Notes: generated from the sequence alone by a model not told the origin. Positions 10,694-22,870 are shown, counted from the first letter of the stretch. The stretch: 64,000 nucleotides of DNA from Hippopus hippopus (GCA_946811185.2 OX328109.1:18946255-19010254); one strand, 5' to 3'. A program made the numbers and translations.

Positions 10694-11085
10694 GATTCAT
10701 GCTCTGTGAATAGGGGGTTTAACCCTTTACCACACAATGACGCCTTTAACGCCCCTGAAGAAGAGGCCTTTTGAAAACATTGTGGGAAAAGGAGAAAATG
10801 CTGGTAACCAGCATTTTCTCCTTTTCCCACAATGTTTTCTACCCCATCAAAGAAAAGTTGAGTCATTTGAGCCACTATGAAATTGTCGTCTGCAAATGCT
10901 TTCAATTTGGATAGGTCTTAAATGTTGCCGTGTGGTAAAGGGTTAACGCATCTGTAAAGAGTATTGGCCCACGTCAGTCCGGGTAGGCTAACCTGGGTCA
11001 AAACGTTTCGCTATCGGTCAATTTTCTGCATGTCCAAGGACCACTTAAATGTGATGACTTGCCTGCTTTGCCAGATTATGTTTCA
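10694..11085. repeat. MITE R1 interrupted by an R2 insertion
   Basis: The left arm (tcatgctctgtgaatagggg) stops at 10718. The right part resumes at 10947 (cgcatctgtaaagagtattg), with the R1 core and ctgctttgccaga end. The gap is exactly filled by the R2 element at 10719-10946, whose ends share TTAA. Confidence 0.75.
10719..10946. mobile_element. MITE R2, intact, piggyBac-like (TTAA target)
   Basis: The termini are TTAA-CCCTTTACCACAC and GTGTGGTAAAGGG-TTAA. The middle is a long perfect hairpin, gggaaaaggagaaaatgctg and its complement, around ggtaaccagc. The TTAA duplication and the CCC start are the signature of piggyBac-type elements. It carries no ORF, so it would need a transposase from elsewhere. 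Its insertion into an R1 copy dates it as younger than that copy. Confidence 0.8.
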
Positions 11086-11114
11086 AATATTTGAAAGTTT
11101 TTCCTCTCTTGGAA

Positions 11115-11400
11115 TAAACGGCAGATGTCTGACAAGCTGATCAGCCTGGTGGCTCGGTCAAGAACTTACAGAGGCCACCGGTCTGAATCCCCCAGCTTGG
11201 CCAATTTCTTCTCGAGTATTGACCGTAGCCGTTGCAACAAGATTCATTTCTCTCCCAGCTCTGATAAATTGCTTCGAAAATGGTTGTGTGGGAAAGCAGC
11301 TTGTGGATTTGGAAGAATAATTTGTAAAGTAAAACAAGCTCAAGAAAACTATGGGTAGGTGGACAGACCGCCACGATATAACTTAAATAATCTTAATAAT
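11115..11400 (+). repeat. SINE, diverged copy
   Basis: Reads forward: a degraded tRNA-like head (ggtggctcggtcaagaact), ggccaatttcttctcgagta, atggttgtgtgggaaagcag and cgccacgatataact. These are the same landmarks in the same order as the reverse copies at 11428-11745 and 62757-63083. Confidence 0.6.
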
Positions 11401-11427
11401 AGGAAAATATATAAAATAATACAGGTT

Positions 11428-11745
11428 TGATTGTATAATTGTATGGTGTCTAACGCCGTTTTCGACATTATTTCAGTTATATCGCGGCGGCCAGTGCACC
11501 TATTTATGCTTTCCTGGAGTTTCTTTTTACCAGTACTCCGCACAATATTCTCTCCAAGCCACTAGTTGCTTTCCCACATAACCATCGTCGAAACAATGGT
11601 CAGCGGTAAGAGAGGAATATTTTCTTTCGCAATGACTTTCATTAATCCTCGGAAAGAAATTGGCCGAACCGGGGATCGATCCAACGACCTCCTGTTTTCA
11701 AGTCCTGTACGCTACCGACTGAGCTATCGGGGCTCGGCAATACAG
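11428..11745 (-). repeat. tRNA-derived SINE, near full length
   Basis: On the minus strand the head reads gatagctcagtcggtagcg (A-box-like) and then ggatcgatcccc (B-box-like). After this comes a conserved body (gaaagcaactagtggcttgg, actggtaaaaagaaactcc, gccgccgcgatataactgaa) and a short ATTG/CAAT-like tail near 11430. The family recurs at 48066-48380, 62757-63083 and, as fragments, in at least six other places. Confidence 0.75.
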
Positions 11746-11956
11746 GTTTGAACCCTTAACCTACTAAAAAGTAAAATGAAACTTCCAAGCTGATAGTAAG
11801 AAGCCAAATTACAAAGTTATTTCAAGGGGAAAAATATCGCCTAAACAGACAGTGTAGATACGAGTTGTCTCCCTTGTACGAGTACCAGCGTATAAAACAA
11901 GATGACTGCGTTTAACTACATTTGATGCTATCTATGACTAATTCATTATATGGTTT

Positions 11957-12000
11957 TTAACCCTTTACCACAGAATCCCGAGTTTTTCCGATTATGAAAA
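11957..12000. repeat. R2 terminus fragment
   Basis: The R2-type start ttaaccctttaccacagaat runs to about 12000, just beyond the tyrosine-recombinase stop at 11992. It suggests the retrotransposon end lies in, or was joined to, an R2 copy. Confidence 0.5.
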
Positions 12001-12988
12001 GTTCTCACTTTCTGTAACGTGCTTGCCAGAAGCAGCATAAATTTTGTAAGAATCTGAAACCCATCTGCCCTCCTCTTTAATTTTCTCAGCTGGCCAGCTC
12101 AAAGAGGCTGCCCTGACAGATGCCCCTATTCGGAAACTATGCGACCTGTAGCCTACCAAATCAGGGTGAAGGGTTCTGAGTGTCTTTTGAAGCACTGCCG
12201 TGTAAGAGGTTCGCTGTCCAGATGACAAAACAGGGGACCGTTAATTTTTGGGCGTAACCTTAGATACTGGCACATCAAATTCAATGGACATACCCCTGAA
12301 TGAGATGGGTAGATTTTCAGCGTGGTACCAGAACCTTGCTGGTCAGTTTTGGAGTATCTGATTGTTACTAGCGTCGCCCTTTTTACAAAAGAAACATCGT
12401 TCACATTTAAAACACGTGACAATTCTTTAGACTTTTGCTTTGGCACAGTTAGCCCCCAACTCCGAAAAAACCGAAAAAGGCTAAAACATATGCAGCCGAA
12501 AAAAGAGCCTTTTCATATCTATCACGGCAAATTGCTGAAATCATAGTCAGGATGCCTTTCAATATTTCAAATGTAATTGGCAACCGCACTCGCTTTGGTT
12601 TACTTGATCGCCTATAACCTTCAAGCAATTTATCTATAAGGAAGAGCTTAGTGGTATCAGAGTTTGCTAATAATTTGCACTGAAAGCTAATTGCTGATAT
12701 GTGTAAGTCGCTTGTTTTGCTACTGAATCCACGTAAAGACATGCATGCTATGAATTTTACCAAATGTTCAATCGGTGGTGACCAAGAATGCTCGAGACCG
12801 TAATCCTGCCTGAACTTTGTAAAACATTTAACTTCTGTACTGTATGCTCTCAGCGCATTGGGAGCTAAGGATGGGTTCAACAAACGTTGAGCTTCAGATT
12901 GCATATGATCCGCTGAAAACTTTCCGGAATAGCCTGTGGAAACCTCTGTGATTTCGGTGCCAATTGTCTGAAACGAGCCCATTGGCAT
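11992..12988 (-). pseudogene. Tyrosine recombinase of the DIRS-like element, frameshifted
   Basis: The N-terminal core reads LLNPSLAPNALRAYSTEVKC, then RQDYGLEHSWSPPIEHLVKF, typical of DIRS/Ngaro recombinases. The first catalytic box, normally GF-LRVGEL, reads FGFFGVGG and then a frame change to LTVPKQKS (about 12450), so the first catalytic Arg is gone. The C-terminal box SHSFRIGASVRAA (His and Arg) and GRWVSDSYKIY (candidate nucleophile Tyr) survive in a third frame (12228-11992). Two frameshifts separate the three blocks. It is non-functional as it stands. Confidence 0.8.
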
Positions 12989-12989
12989 C

Positions 12990-14627
12990 GAGAAATGGCG
13001 TCTGCTATTGCGTTTTCCTTGGAGGGTATGTGCACCGCCTTAAAAATAACATTGTATCACATACAAAAAAGTACGAATGGTCTGACTAACTGCATTATAC
13101 GTTTGGACTTACAAGTCTGCTTGTTCAGAATGGAAACCAGAGCCTCATTATCGATTCGCAATGTTACTTTTTTATTTGATAATTCTGTTCCCCAAAGGCA
13201 TAAAGCTAACAGTATAGGAACCATCCAAAGAGACGTCAAGTCCTTGAGAACGCCATAATCAGCCCACCCTTCTGGCCATGAGAAAAAGGACCATTTTCCT
13301 TTGAAATAACACCCAGACCGCAACTTCTTTGAGCCCGCACTGTCGGTAAAAAGCTGCAATCGTTGGAAAACCAAATATTTTGGGGAACGTATGAAACCCC
13401 GTTAAAATCCTGCAAGAACCTTAGCCATAATGACATGTCTTCTTTGAGATCTACATTCAGTCGTAATTTGTAATGGGGTTTCCTAAGATGGGACATACTA
13501 GTAGCATAGTAGAATCGACGAAGAAATGCCCTACTGGACCGTATTGCTTTGCAAAAAAACATTAAGCTTTCCAATTAAGCTTTGCAGTTGCTTAAGTGTT
13601 ACTTTTCTTTTACCCATCAGGTCTGACAGTCATGAATTCAGTTCCCCAACCTTGTGGAGGGGATTTCTCAAGGTCATTTTGTCCGTGTCAATCTCTAGTC
13701 CTAGAAAAACCATGACTGTAGTTGGGTTAACCGATTTCTCGGTCGCAATTGGAACCTCTAAATCTTCACAAACATTTTCAAAAGTAGAGACCAGACTCCA
13801 ACACCCTGTAGAAGATTTTGGACAAGCAAATATGAAGTCATCTAGTAAGTGATCCAAAGTTTCAGAATTGCACTTACAGGATACCAACCAGTGTAAAAAT
13901 GTAGAAAACTTCTCAAATAAATTTGCACTTTGACTAAGACCCATTGGGAAAAACTTGTCAATAAAAGAATAATTTTCTATCTTTATCCCAAGAAGAGGAA
14001 AATCGTCTACACGGATTGGAATTATCCTGTATGCTGATTTTATATCACGCTTTGCTAATAGGACAGACGGGCCCAGACTATAAATCATATCCGTCAACTT
14101 ATCAAAAGATGTGTACTGAACTGTACACAGAGAAGGGTCTATATCCGAATTAATGCTGTCTCTCTCAGGGTTGGATAAGTGTGTGATTAATCTCCACCCC
14201 ACGTCGGATTTGGGCACAAGACCCACAGGTGATACAAATAAATCTGGACAGGGGGGAGAATTAAAAGTCCCTGCCAGCCGACCCAAGGAAACTTCTTTGT
14301 CAATTTTCTCCCAAAGATGATCTCTATGAGCAAAATTGCTGATTTCAAGTTTTTATCTTCCCTTGCAAAACAAGGTCCCTGGTATTCTATACTGAAACCA
14401 TGGTGGAACCCTTCACCCAAAAGCTTGGCATCGCTTTTGTTAATATAAAACTGTAAATAGTCCAGCAAAATATCAACTTGAATTGGAGATTGACCCAAGT
14501 TTAAATTCCAATTACTGCTTCTCAGTTTACCATGCATTGAATCTAGGCCTAAAGGCGGTCGACCCCCAGGTCGTTGTGACCTTTCAAGTTGCATCCCGGG
14601 GTTAAAAGGACACGGAGGTCTCTGCAT
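12990..14627 (-). pseudogene. Reverse transcriptase / RNase H of the DIRS-like element, broken
   Basis: Blocks in order on the minus strand: LLDYLQFYINKSDAKLLGEG and NLKSA (14627 to about 14330), then in another frame LGRLAGTF, VGLVPKSDVGWRLITHLSNP, FFPMGLSQSANLFEKFST and the polymerase motif LLDDFIF (plus-strand position about 13828-13853). RNase H follows with TDSAGSKKLRSG and LRIDNEALVSILNKQ, and AVHIPSKENAIADAISR near 12950-13030. The FEKFS motif is shared by DIRS, PAT and Ngaro reverse transcriptases. Several stops and frame changes break it. Confidence 0.8.
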
Positions 14628-15410
14628 TTATGGGGGTGCTGCTCTTCTGCAAGCCCTTGCTTGATGGGTGCCACCGCAAATTAAACAACAGTGGGTGTAC
14701 GGACAAAAATTTCGAAGACATGTTCGATAGTTATAATCATAGCACTTCTTACCAGACGATGTGTCAGAAGGGGGACCCATGCACAAAAACCACAGCTCCT
14801 GGTCTATTGTGGCAAAAGACAAGTTGGGGTTTGAACCCAAGCGCAGCCTAAAATGAATGTCATATGACTTCAACCCTAAACCTACGTGCCTCTTTGCTGC
14901 CAATCTAATCATTGAAAAATACTTCAACACTTCCTGAACTTTATCTGGGTTGGCTGATAGGTATATACTTGCATATATAAGAAATGCATCTGACCGCTCA
15001 TCAGTGTTGTTTATAGACCTATTATTTGATTGCATTGTACCGACACTGCCTGAACTGTCAACTACCAGCCTGTGCGTCAATTGCTCGGGCTGTGCCAACA
15101 TGTTTACTAGGTCCACATACTGACCCTGTTTAATTTTATCTTTAATGCTGGAAGCCACGTGCAAGCCTAACTCAGAATCTGCTCTTTGAATAGGATTCGG
15201 ATCTAATACTAAAGGTAATAATAGATTACCTGGTTGTACGTGGCTAGCCATCTGTGGCGGAATGTGATCGTTGGTTGTCTCCTGTGATATGCCAACAAGA
15301 CCATCGGCTGCAGGTTGAGGCGGTTCGGGCTGTCGTTCCGGCAGAGTGGATTGTCCAGCTGGCTGCTCTGCCGGTTATGCAGGTGCTTTCCTCTTTCTTG
15401 TGCTCGGCAT
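14628..15410 (-). pseudogene. Gag-like protein of the DIRS-like element
   Basis: The apparent original start is ATG at 15408-15410 (MPSTRKRKAPA, then TAA). After that stop the same frame stays open to 14628. The C-terminus has a cysteine/histidine cluster, CLRNFCPYTHCCLICGGTH followed by QARAC, containing a C-x2-C-x3-H-x4-C knuckle as in DIRS Gag proteins. The charged N-terminus and zinc knuckle suggest RNA binding. Confidence 0.7.
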
Positions 15411-15429
15411 GACCATGAAATAAAATTGA

Positions 15430-15600
15430 AAGTGGAATTTATGACATTGATGATCAGGTATTACTTAATCTTTATTTTCGTATTTATTTTTATAATTTTG
15501 ATTATTATTATTATTATTATTATTTTATTGGGTGAAGCTGCTGGTTCATTCTGGTCCGAACAGGGAATCGAACTCGGGTAGTCTTATCCGCAGTTAAAGA
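15430..15600. repeat. (ATT)n tract and tRNA-like B-box fragment
   Basis: An imperfect to pure attatt tract (about 15495-15525) is followed by gggaatcgaactcgggtag, the complement of a tRNA B box (GAGTTCGATTCCC). This may be a SINE head remnant on the minus strand, next to the 5' end of the DIRS-like element. Confidence 0.5.
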
Positions 15601-17124
15601 CGGATGGATACAGAGACAATGAAATTCTTTAAGGACAGTCCGTTCACATCCCAATATTGCCGATCTTATTTTTACATGACGCCACGGCCCTGGAATGCAG
15701 TTGTTGTTCGATAAATCTTGGCATCTCTACCTTATTCCATTATTCGTTGTTTGTAAATCCTACCTTTACCCTATAAGTTCTTGCATAGCAGTCTCACTTT
15801 CCATAAAGTACTTTCCTTGCATGATTACTTTTAAAGACGATCGCTACAGTTTCACCATTTTTTGTTAAAATTCAGAATTTCATGAAACTTTGTTTGGTGA
15901 GAGTTTATTATCTGATTTACAAAAATAGGAGATAAATTGAGGGGGTCAGCAGCTTTGGGAAAATTCTATGAATATTTCTTTTAGTACACCCTGAATTGCG
16001 GCAGTTCAGGATGAAATTTCACCTATGAAAACTATGTATATTTTTTTAATTGACAACAATTATAAGCAAATTTTATGTCATTGTATTGGTGAAACATCAA
16101 ATTTAATGAAAAAAATAGTTTAGAATATACTGAGTATCAATCTTCAAAAAAAATACTCTTAACTTATGGCTAAAACACCTTTGTCTTGGGAAAAAAAAAA
16201 AAAAAAAAAGAGTATCTTTTAAAGTTATTTTTTTAAATGTTCTAACATTCAGATTTTTCTTATTTTTGCTATAAATGATATTCAGGTACTAAACTAAAAG
16301 AATCAGGCTTAAAACAAATAGGTCACCAGCTTTATTTTTTCAGAAAATACATTTTAAGTTTGTGGTTGGGGCACTAACTAATGAGTAAATGTAATGTTTG
16401 TCAAAGACAAAGACATTATATGAAGTAAATTATCTCAATTTTTTCAATAATACAACAATATTTATAAGAATCAAGTTTGTTGGTCATAATAAACCAATTC
16501 ATAGCATATAAATGTAATACTGATGTTCGCATTTAACCCATTTCCAAACGACTAATTTTAGACTCTTCTAAATTTGACACGTTTGCAGACCAAAACCTGG
16601 TATTCATGTATCGATGGGTCAGACATCATTGTGGGAAAAGGAGAAATCAATCATTAGGGGTAATTTCTCCTTTTGACATCAATGTTTTCATCAATGTTGT
16701 CTGCTGCAGACTCATCAAGAAAAAGGATAAAGAGTTATGTACAGCCCCTCGTTTTCTGCAAGTCTTTACCAAGTGACATAATTTTGGACTAGACCAATCT
16801 GAAAGCATCTGCATCTGAAAATATATCTGCCAGATAGAGCGCTAGTAGTAGCATCTGTGTCCATATTTCCATTGTTAGGTGACGTAGTTAGGTGATTCAC
16901 TTTGACTTTCAGTCAAATCTTTTGAAAGCGTAATTTTGGATACTTGCCTCGCATATAATTATTTGGAAATGACGAAAAAAAAGTTCTTAATCGTCTCACA
17001 GCTTGATCCATGTAAATTCTAAACTGCATAAAAAATGTAGTCTGGCCGGCCTCTTGAAGACCGGTAAATTTACTGAAAACCGAAAACCCTATTTCGAGCA
17101 AATCGATACTTGTCATAGCCTTCG
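15600..17124. other. Intergenic, mostly unrecognised
   Basis: AT-rich DNA with homopolymer runs (poly-A at 16190-16209). An R2 copy, degraded at the ends, lies at about 16540-16735 (ttgtgggaaaaggagaaatc hairpin). No gene is recognised. Confidence 0.5.
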
Positions 17125-18489
17125 TATGGTGGCATTTTTTGCCACGAGATACGAGATAGCTATCATGATAATTTTAGAAAACTTTCGCAATAAATTAAAG
17201 TTTCCTGAAAATTTTATCGAGATACTGAAAAGTTTCCTGAAAAAGCATCACGATAAGCTAAATATTTTAACACAAAATTTCTCACTCGTGCACGAAGCTG
17301 ACATGCGAGATAAAATTATCGTGATAGTTCTATCCTTTTCTCGATATCTATAAATAGAAAATTCACCATTTGGATGAACTCGGTAGTTTTTGACTTCACA
17401 AGATTGCAGGAAGTAAACATTCGAATTATTAACAATTGTAGCTTAATTGGTAAATTTTGACAAGACTCGAAATGAACAGAAATGAACAGAAATGTAAAAT
17501 CACAAAGACGACTCGAAATGCCTCCTACGATCAACTTTAAAACCATTCAGGGAAAAGGAAATTCATAAGGATGTAAACGAAGATGTTCCGAAACCGTACC
17601 TTATTATAAATACCGTGAATGTCAGTTGTGGGCACTAAAGCAAAAAAAAAAAATCATGATAACAGTTAGAATTATCGCGATATTTTTATCGTGAAAATTT
17701 TAATTATCTAGATAATATTTCCAGGAGTATGGTGGCATATTTCTGCCGCGAGATACGAGATAGCTATTGCGATAATTTAAGAGAACTATCGTGATAAAAC
17801 AAAGTTTCCTGGAAATATTATCTAGATAATAAAAATTTTCAAAATAAAAATATCGCGATAATTCTAACTGTTATCATGACTTTTTTTGCCTTCGTGCCCA
17901 TAACTGACATTCACGGTATCTATAATTAGATACAGTTTCGGAACATCTTCGTCTACAACCTTATGAATTCTCCTTTTTCCCTGAATGGGTTTAAAGCTGT
18001 TCGTAGGAGGAATTTCGAGTCGTCTTTGTGATTTTACAGACTTCTGTTCATTTCGAGTCTTGTCAAAACTTACCAATTAAGCTAGAATTGTTAATGATTC
18101 GAAATTTTACTTACTGCAATCTTGTGAAGTCAAAAACTACCGAGTTCATTCATATGATGAATTTTCTATTTATAGATATCGAGAAACGGATAGAACAATC
18201 ACGATAATTTTATCTCGAATGTCAGCTTCGTGCACGATTGGGAAATTTTACGTTAAACTATTAAGTTTATCGTGATATTTTTTTCAGGAAACTTTTTACT
18301 ATCCCGATAAAATTTCCTGAAAACTTAAATTTATCGAGATAGTTTTCTAAAATTATCATGACAGCTACATGTATCTCGTATCTCGTGAGAGAAATATGCT
18401 ACCATAAGGAAACTTTGTTTTATCACGATAGTTCTCTTAAATTATCCCAATAACTATCTCGTATCTCGCGGCAGAAATATGCCACCATA
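17125..18489. mobile_element. Foldback element with alternating inverted arms and 6-bp target duplication
   Basis: The ends are TATGGTGGCA and TGCCACCATA, flanked on both sides by CCTTCG (17119-17124 and 18490-18495). Inside are four blocks: A (17125-17727), s (17728 to about 17815), A' (to 18406) and s' (18407-18489). A' is the reverse complement of A, and s' of s. The blocks share a TATGGTGGCA-like start and gcgagatacgagatag. The DNA is full of short palindromic words such as tatcgcgata, atcgtgat and atctagat. Reading frames inside (17003-17353, 17864-18076 complement) look like chance ORFs in the arms. No transposase is seen, so it is probably non-autonomous. Confidence 0.75.
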
Positions 18490-20260
18490 CCTTCGCGCTC
18501 CTAACCTGGTATTGTTAGTTAACAAGTTAACAGATATCAAGAGGTGTATTTGCAAGCATTTCTACATATAGGTTGACTGACTCTATCACCCATCTTCACT
18601 GCTGGGGGTTCCAGGCAGAAAAGGCAGAAGATGCCTCGTGCTCGCTATTTATACTCGGTAGAGGATGCTGGGATTACATTTCCCGGTACTGGAAAAGCGT
18701 TGACCACAAGATGCCGCCAAACAACTGGTGCTATATCATAGCAATAGCACTCATTAATTGACAAAATAACAGATATTAATAAGGCGGAATTCTTAGTGAT
18801 ACCCATCAGGATACATGTGTTTCTAAAAAGGCAAGCATCGCCTACCTTGACATACAGGGATCTTGGACGGTAGACAATTCAAATGACACTACTTAAAACT
18901 AATATTAGTATCAAAGGAAAACCCCGAGAATTGCCGGGATTTGAACTCAAAACCTCATGGTTTTAAGATTTAACTCGTCTTTTGATTTATTAGTTACTTA
19001 TTCCAAAAATTATTCATGTCGCCAGTACTGAGGCTTTGCTTTTTTATTATATTAGCACAGTGATAAAGATAATCGAGTCATTGTTTGAACGTTTAAACCC
19101 TATATCACAAAATCTCGAGTTTTAATTTCCTGACAAAGAATCCTTTTAACAACGTTGTGAGAAATGGGGAAACTGTTGGTTACCAGTATTTTCTCTATGT
19201 TCCTCAATGTTTTCTACTCTTCCCAAAACAAATCTCAACTTTGGAAATACAAATTTGCAAATGCTTTCAAATGGTCAGGTCTAAAATATTGTTTGGTAAA
19301 AAGTTTAAGCAAAAGTCCTACATTACCTATTTATCAAAGAGCTCATGTTTCGTGTTTAAACGGTTGTCAAGCATCAGTTCTTAGACAGTAATAGAAATTT
19401 CAAGCCAAAAATGAAAAAATAAAATACGGAGTTTTCAAAGTTGTTTTTGCTGGAAAAATCTCACTGTACTGGTTTAGCTCTTGGTCTACACAGAAAGTAC
19501 ATCTTAAATTGCCTCAGTAGAATGTTAAGGGTAAAAACATTTCGCAACGAAAAGAAAATCAACGAAGCATGAACAAAGCGACCGCAATGAACACTTTACT
19601 AAACGGTCAATTTAGGACTCTTTCGAATTGAAAGCATCTGCAGACAAGAAATTGGAAACTGATACAAATGAGCTTTAGAGAGTTCACTGATAGGGAAGAA
19701 AACATTGTGGGAAAAGGAGAAAATGCTGGTTACCAGCATTTTCTCCTTTTCCCACAATGTTTTAAAAAGCTTGTGTCCTCAGCATCGTTAAAACTCAGGG
19801 TTGTTTGGTAAAGGTGACAAGCCTCAAAGTGCATATTAACGCATATCCGCTAGGTGGGACAGTCCTTATAATTTATCGGCCTAGATCTTAAAATAAGGAT
19901 CAACTCGGAAAGATACATCAAGTGGGCAAGTATAGTTTTATCATATTTCCGTGTGCGACCAGAGTAATGGTTAATAAATTTTTAATCAAGACATCTGCAT
20001 ATTCCGTCAACCCTACTTTGACAAATTTTGTTTTCGTGATATAAACGGATTTACTCGCAAACGCACGAAGAGCGTGCCATCTACATTATCGAACAACTTT
20101 GATCAAAGATCAGACTATCATTTCAGGAGTTAATAAAAATTGTATATGTCATTGATGACTTACGGATGCAGATTAAATTAAAGAATAGATTGCTTCAAAA
20201 CCGAGCGATCCAAACCTTCCAGTGAGTGATGAAACCATGATTGACATTATCTGTCCCTCC
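18490..20260. other. Intergenic with R2 MITE copies
   Basis: R2 copies lie at about 19094-19300 (aaaccctatatcacaaaatc start) and 19600-19812. The latter is reversed, with a perfect gggaaaaggagaaaatgctg hairpin, ending ggtttggtaaagg-like. No gene is recognised; 18500-19090 and 19830-20260 show nothing. Confidence 0.6.
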
Positions 20261-20262
20261 TT

Positions 20263-20514
<252 letters not shown>

Positions 20515-20519
20515 ACTCT

Positions 20520-21800
20520 ATTTATTCAAAACAGTGTAAATATTAGCTGTAAATATCTCATTGTACATAAAGAAAAAATATTAGAGCGACAGCACTTGTT
20601 ATACGAGACAGTTTATACTTAATCATTTGTTTTTACCCTTTATGTTCGTATCACGGTTCTATTCTAGTATACACCTGTAAAATTTTAGTACTGCAGTAAT
20701 TGTGATTTTTCAAAGATTGAACAGATAATCACTTTTAGTTTTTATCTCTTTAGACAAAATACATCTTTTGTTCGTAAACAGCCTACTTTCGAGCAATAGT
20801 TTCCCGAACGATTACCTGTGTCGAAATGACAAGGGATGGGTAAACGTGTTTTTATTTTGTAAATTTAATAGGATATGCAATCCCTGCAATTTTTTACCCT
20901 TTCACCAACGTCGAGCCACAACTTGCCTGGTCATCGCTGAAAACATATTAACAAGTAAAGAGATTGCTCCTTACTAGCAATATCTCCGTTTGTTATGATG
21001 TTTCCTAATTTTTATCTTACTTAGAAACTGATTTAAATTGCATGTTTTTTTCAACCTGTAGGCTGCGAAACAAGATCCCTTGCGGACAGTGTCGATCAAG
21101 ATCAGACTGCACACAATAGTAGTATGCAGTCTGATTTTAGATCTACGCTATCCAACAAGGAGATAACCCCCCACCCTTAAAAACAAACAAACAAACAAAC
21201 CTATGCTATGAAATAGCAAAATTGGGGTTCTTACCATGGGCTTGAAATTTTCATTTCTCTTATTCAGCAGTTTAAGGGTAATATTAGTTTCAGTGTCTCT
21301 ACAAATGAGTTAAAACCCAGCAGTTGGAGTATAAGTTTACACAGGTTTTACAGCACAAGGTAGTTTCACAAACCGGTGAAACAGGAGTCATTTTAAGGTA
21401 GTAGACCCCAACGCTTCTAGTTCAACATAGAATAAAATTTCTTGTTAATTGATAAATAAGGATTTATACTGATATAATACTTTTGCACATTTTTAACCGC
21501 CCAGAAATTCCTTTGAACTCTATCTTGAAATTATTTTTTGATACTTTTGTTAGTTTTATGAAAAGGGGGGTAATTATTATCTCCCTTCGTAATGAGAATA
21601 TAGTGGTTTTAGATTTATAAATGATAATTCTAAGAAGGAAAAAAAGAAATAAGTGGCACGGTTAAAGTAGTAAAATAATACTCATTTTTAATCATAGCAA
21701 ATTTTGTAGGATAATATTATAGTGGAAATAGCTGTTTTCTATTAGGGGTCTACTACCTTAACTCTGCACCTAATGTCAAAATTCTTGACATGTGCATATT
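20520..21800. other. Intergenic with one R3 copy
   Basis: An R3 copy runs from about 21056 (gtaggctgcgaaac) to 21278, with the gatcaagatcagactgcac hairpin and an (AAAC)n run at 21181-21200. The rest, including 21400-21780 which is AT-rich, holds nothing recognised. Confidence 0.55.
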
Positions 21801-21807
21801 AATAGTA

Positions 21808-22050
21808 TTTGAGCCATGCTCTGTAAAAAGAGGATTTAATGCATTTGCAAAAAGTATCGATCCAGGTCAGCCTGCGCAATCCGCGCAGGCTGACCTGGGT
21901 CAATACATTTTGCTGTTTGAAAATTTAATGAATCCAAGGACAATTCTTCCCTTGGATTCAGACAAAATGCATTTTATGGATCAATGATTATGTTATGAAG
22001 TGCTTGGTACAATGCAAAACGGAGATGCACTAAACCGCTTGTGCCAGAGT
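21808..22050. repeat. MITE R1
   Basis: From tgagccatgctctgtaaaaa, through the near-perfect core cagcctgcgcaatccgcgca, to cttgtgccagag. An extra local inverted repeat (tccaaggacaattcttcccttgga) has formed inside it. Confidence 0.8.
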
Positions 22051-22539
22051 ACGTTCATTTGGATCGTTCTGGTAGAAAGGTGTAGAAGATCTTACAAGAG
22101 TGTTTATGTATTAGGCCTATCATTTTTATCAAACGAATCGACTAATATGAAAAAGGCAAAGCCTCAATACGAGCTACGTGAATGATTTGTGGAACAAATA
22201 TCTATTTATTCGAATGACGAGCTAGATTCTTGATCTTGAAATCAAAGGGTTTTGGGTTCGAATTCTGTCTTTGCCAAAACTAATTTTGAGCGTTGTCAAA
22301 AGTAGACAGCATTTTTCTTTCGTAGATTTATACATGTGAAATAGGGCGAACTGTCCCTAATTTCCTGAACAAAATAAAGACAGTTCCTTGACAATTTCGT
22401 TAAGTTATGTCCAGAAAAAATATCTTGAAATGGTTATTGGTCAACATGTAAAGACCATCTTATGGGAACATTTCCTCACCGCATGTAGATCTAGATCTAT
22501 ATTAGAGATACTTTGATTTTTACGAGGAATCCGTCAGTA

Positions 22540-22870
22540 GGTTGGGAAGAATACTAGTATTGAGCAGAGTACTGGTAAGAGGAACTTCAGGAATGCATGG
22601 TAGGTGCACTTGCCGCCGCAATGAATATACACACAAAAGGAATCGTCAATGCACAGGTCTACCCACGTTTTACCTGGAGTTTCTTTACAATCAGAGTGCT
22701 TAGATCGCTAAACTCAGATTATAGACTATGTGGCTTTCCTTTTTCATCCCATCTGCTTTCCTAACATCCGTCGTTGAAACAGTGATCAGTGCAGAGACAG
22801 GAATGAATTCTGTCTCAATGACTAGATCTAGATCTATCATCAATCCTAGGAAAGAAATTTGCCATAGATA
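22540..22870. repeat. Two SINE fragments in opposite orientation
   Basis: A forward piece at 22545-22620 (gagtactggtaagaggaac, aatgcatggtaggtgcact) and a reverse piece at 22675-22870 (acctggagtttctttacaat, tcaatcctaggaaagaaatt). Both match the body of the SINE at 11428-11745. Confidence 0.6.

Larger units (their letters stand above)
11992..15410 (-). mobile_element. DIRS/PAT-like tyrosine-recombinase retrotransposon, decayed
   Basis: Read on the minus strand the order is gag-like ORF, reverse transcriptase, RNase H, then tyrosine recombinase, the arrangement of DIRS-type retrotransposons, which integrate by a recombinase rather than a DDE integrase. Inactivating changes: TAA at gag codon 12 (15375-15377), a frameshift in the RT N-terminal region (about 14330), TGA near 13631, frame changes near 13570 and 13330, TGA near 13053, and a frameshift plus lost Arg near 12450 in the recombinase. 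I could not find the split direct or inverted repeats that would define the exact ends. No target duplication is expected for this class. Confidence 0.85.

Noticed and set aside
17003..17353. 116-codon frame at the foldback element's left arm
   Set aside because: It crosses the element boundary at 17125 and has no domain; the inverted arm carries no matching conserved frame.
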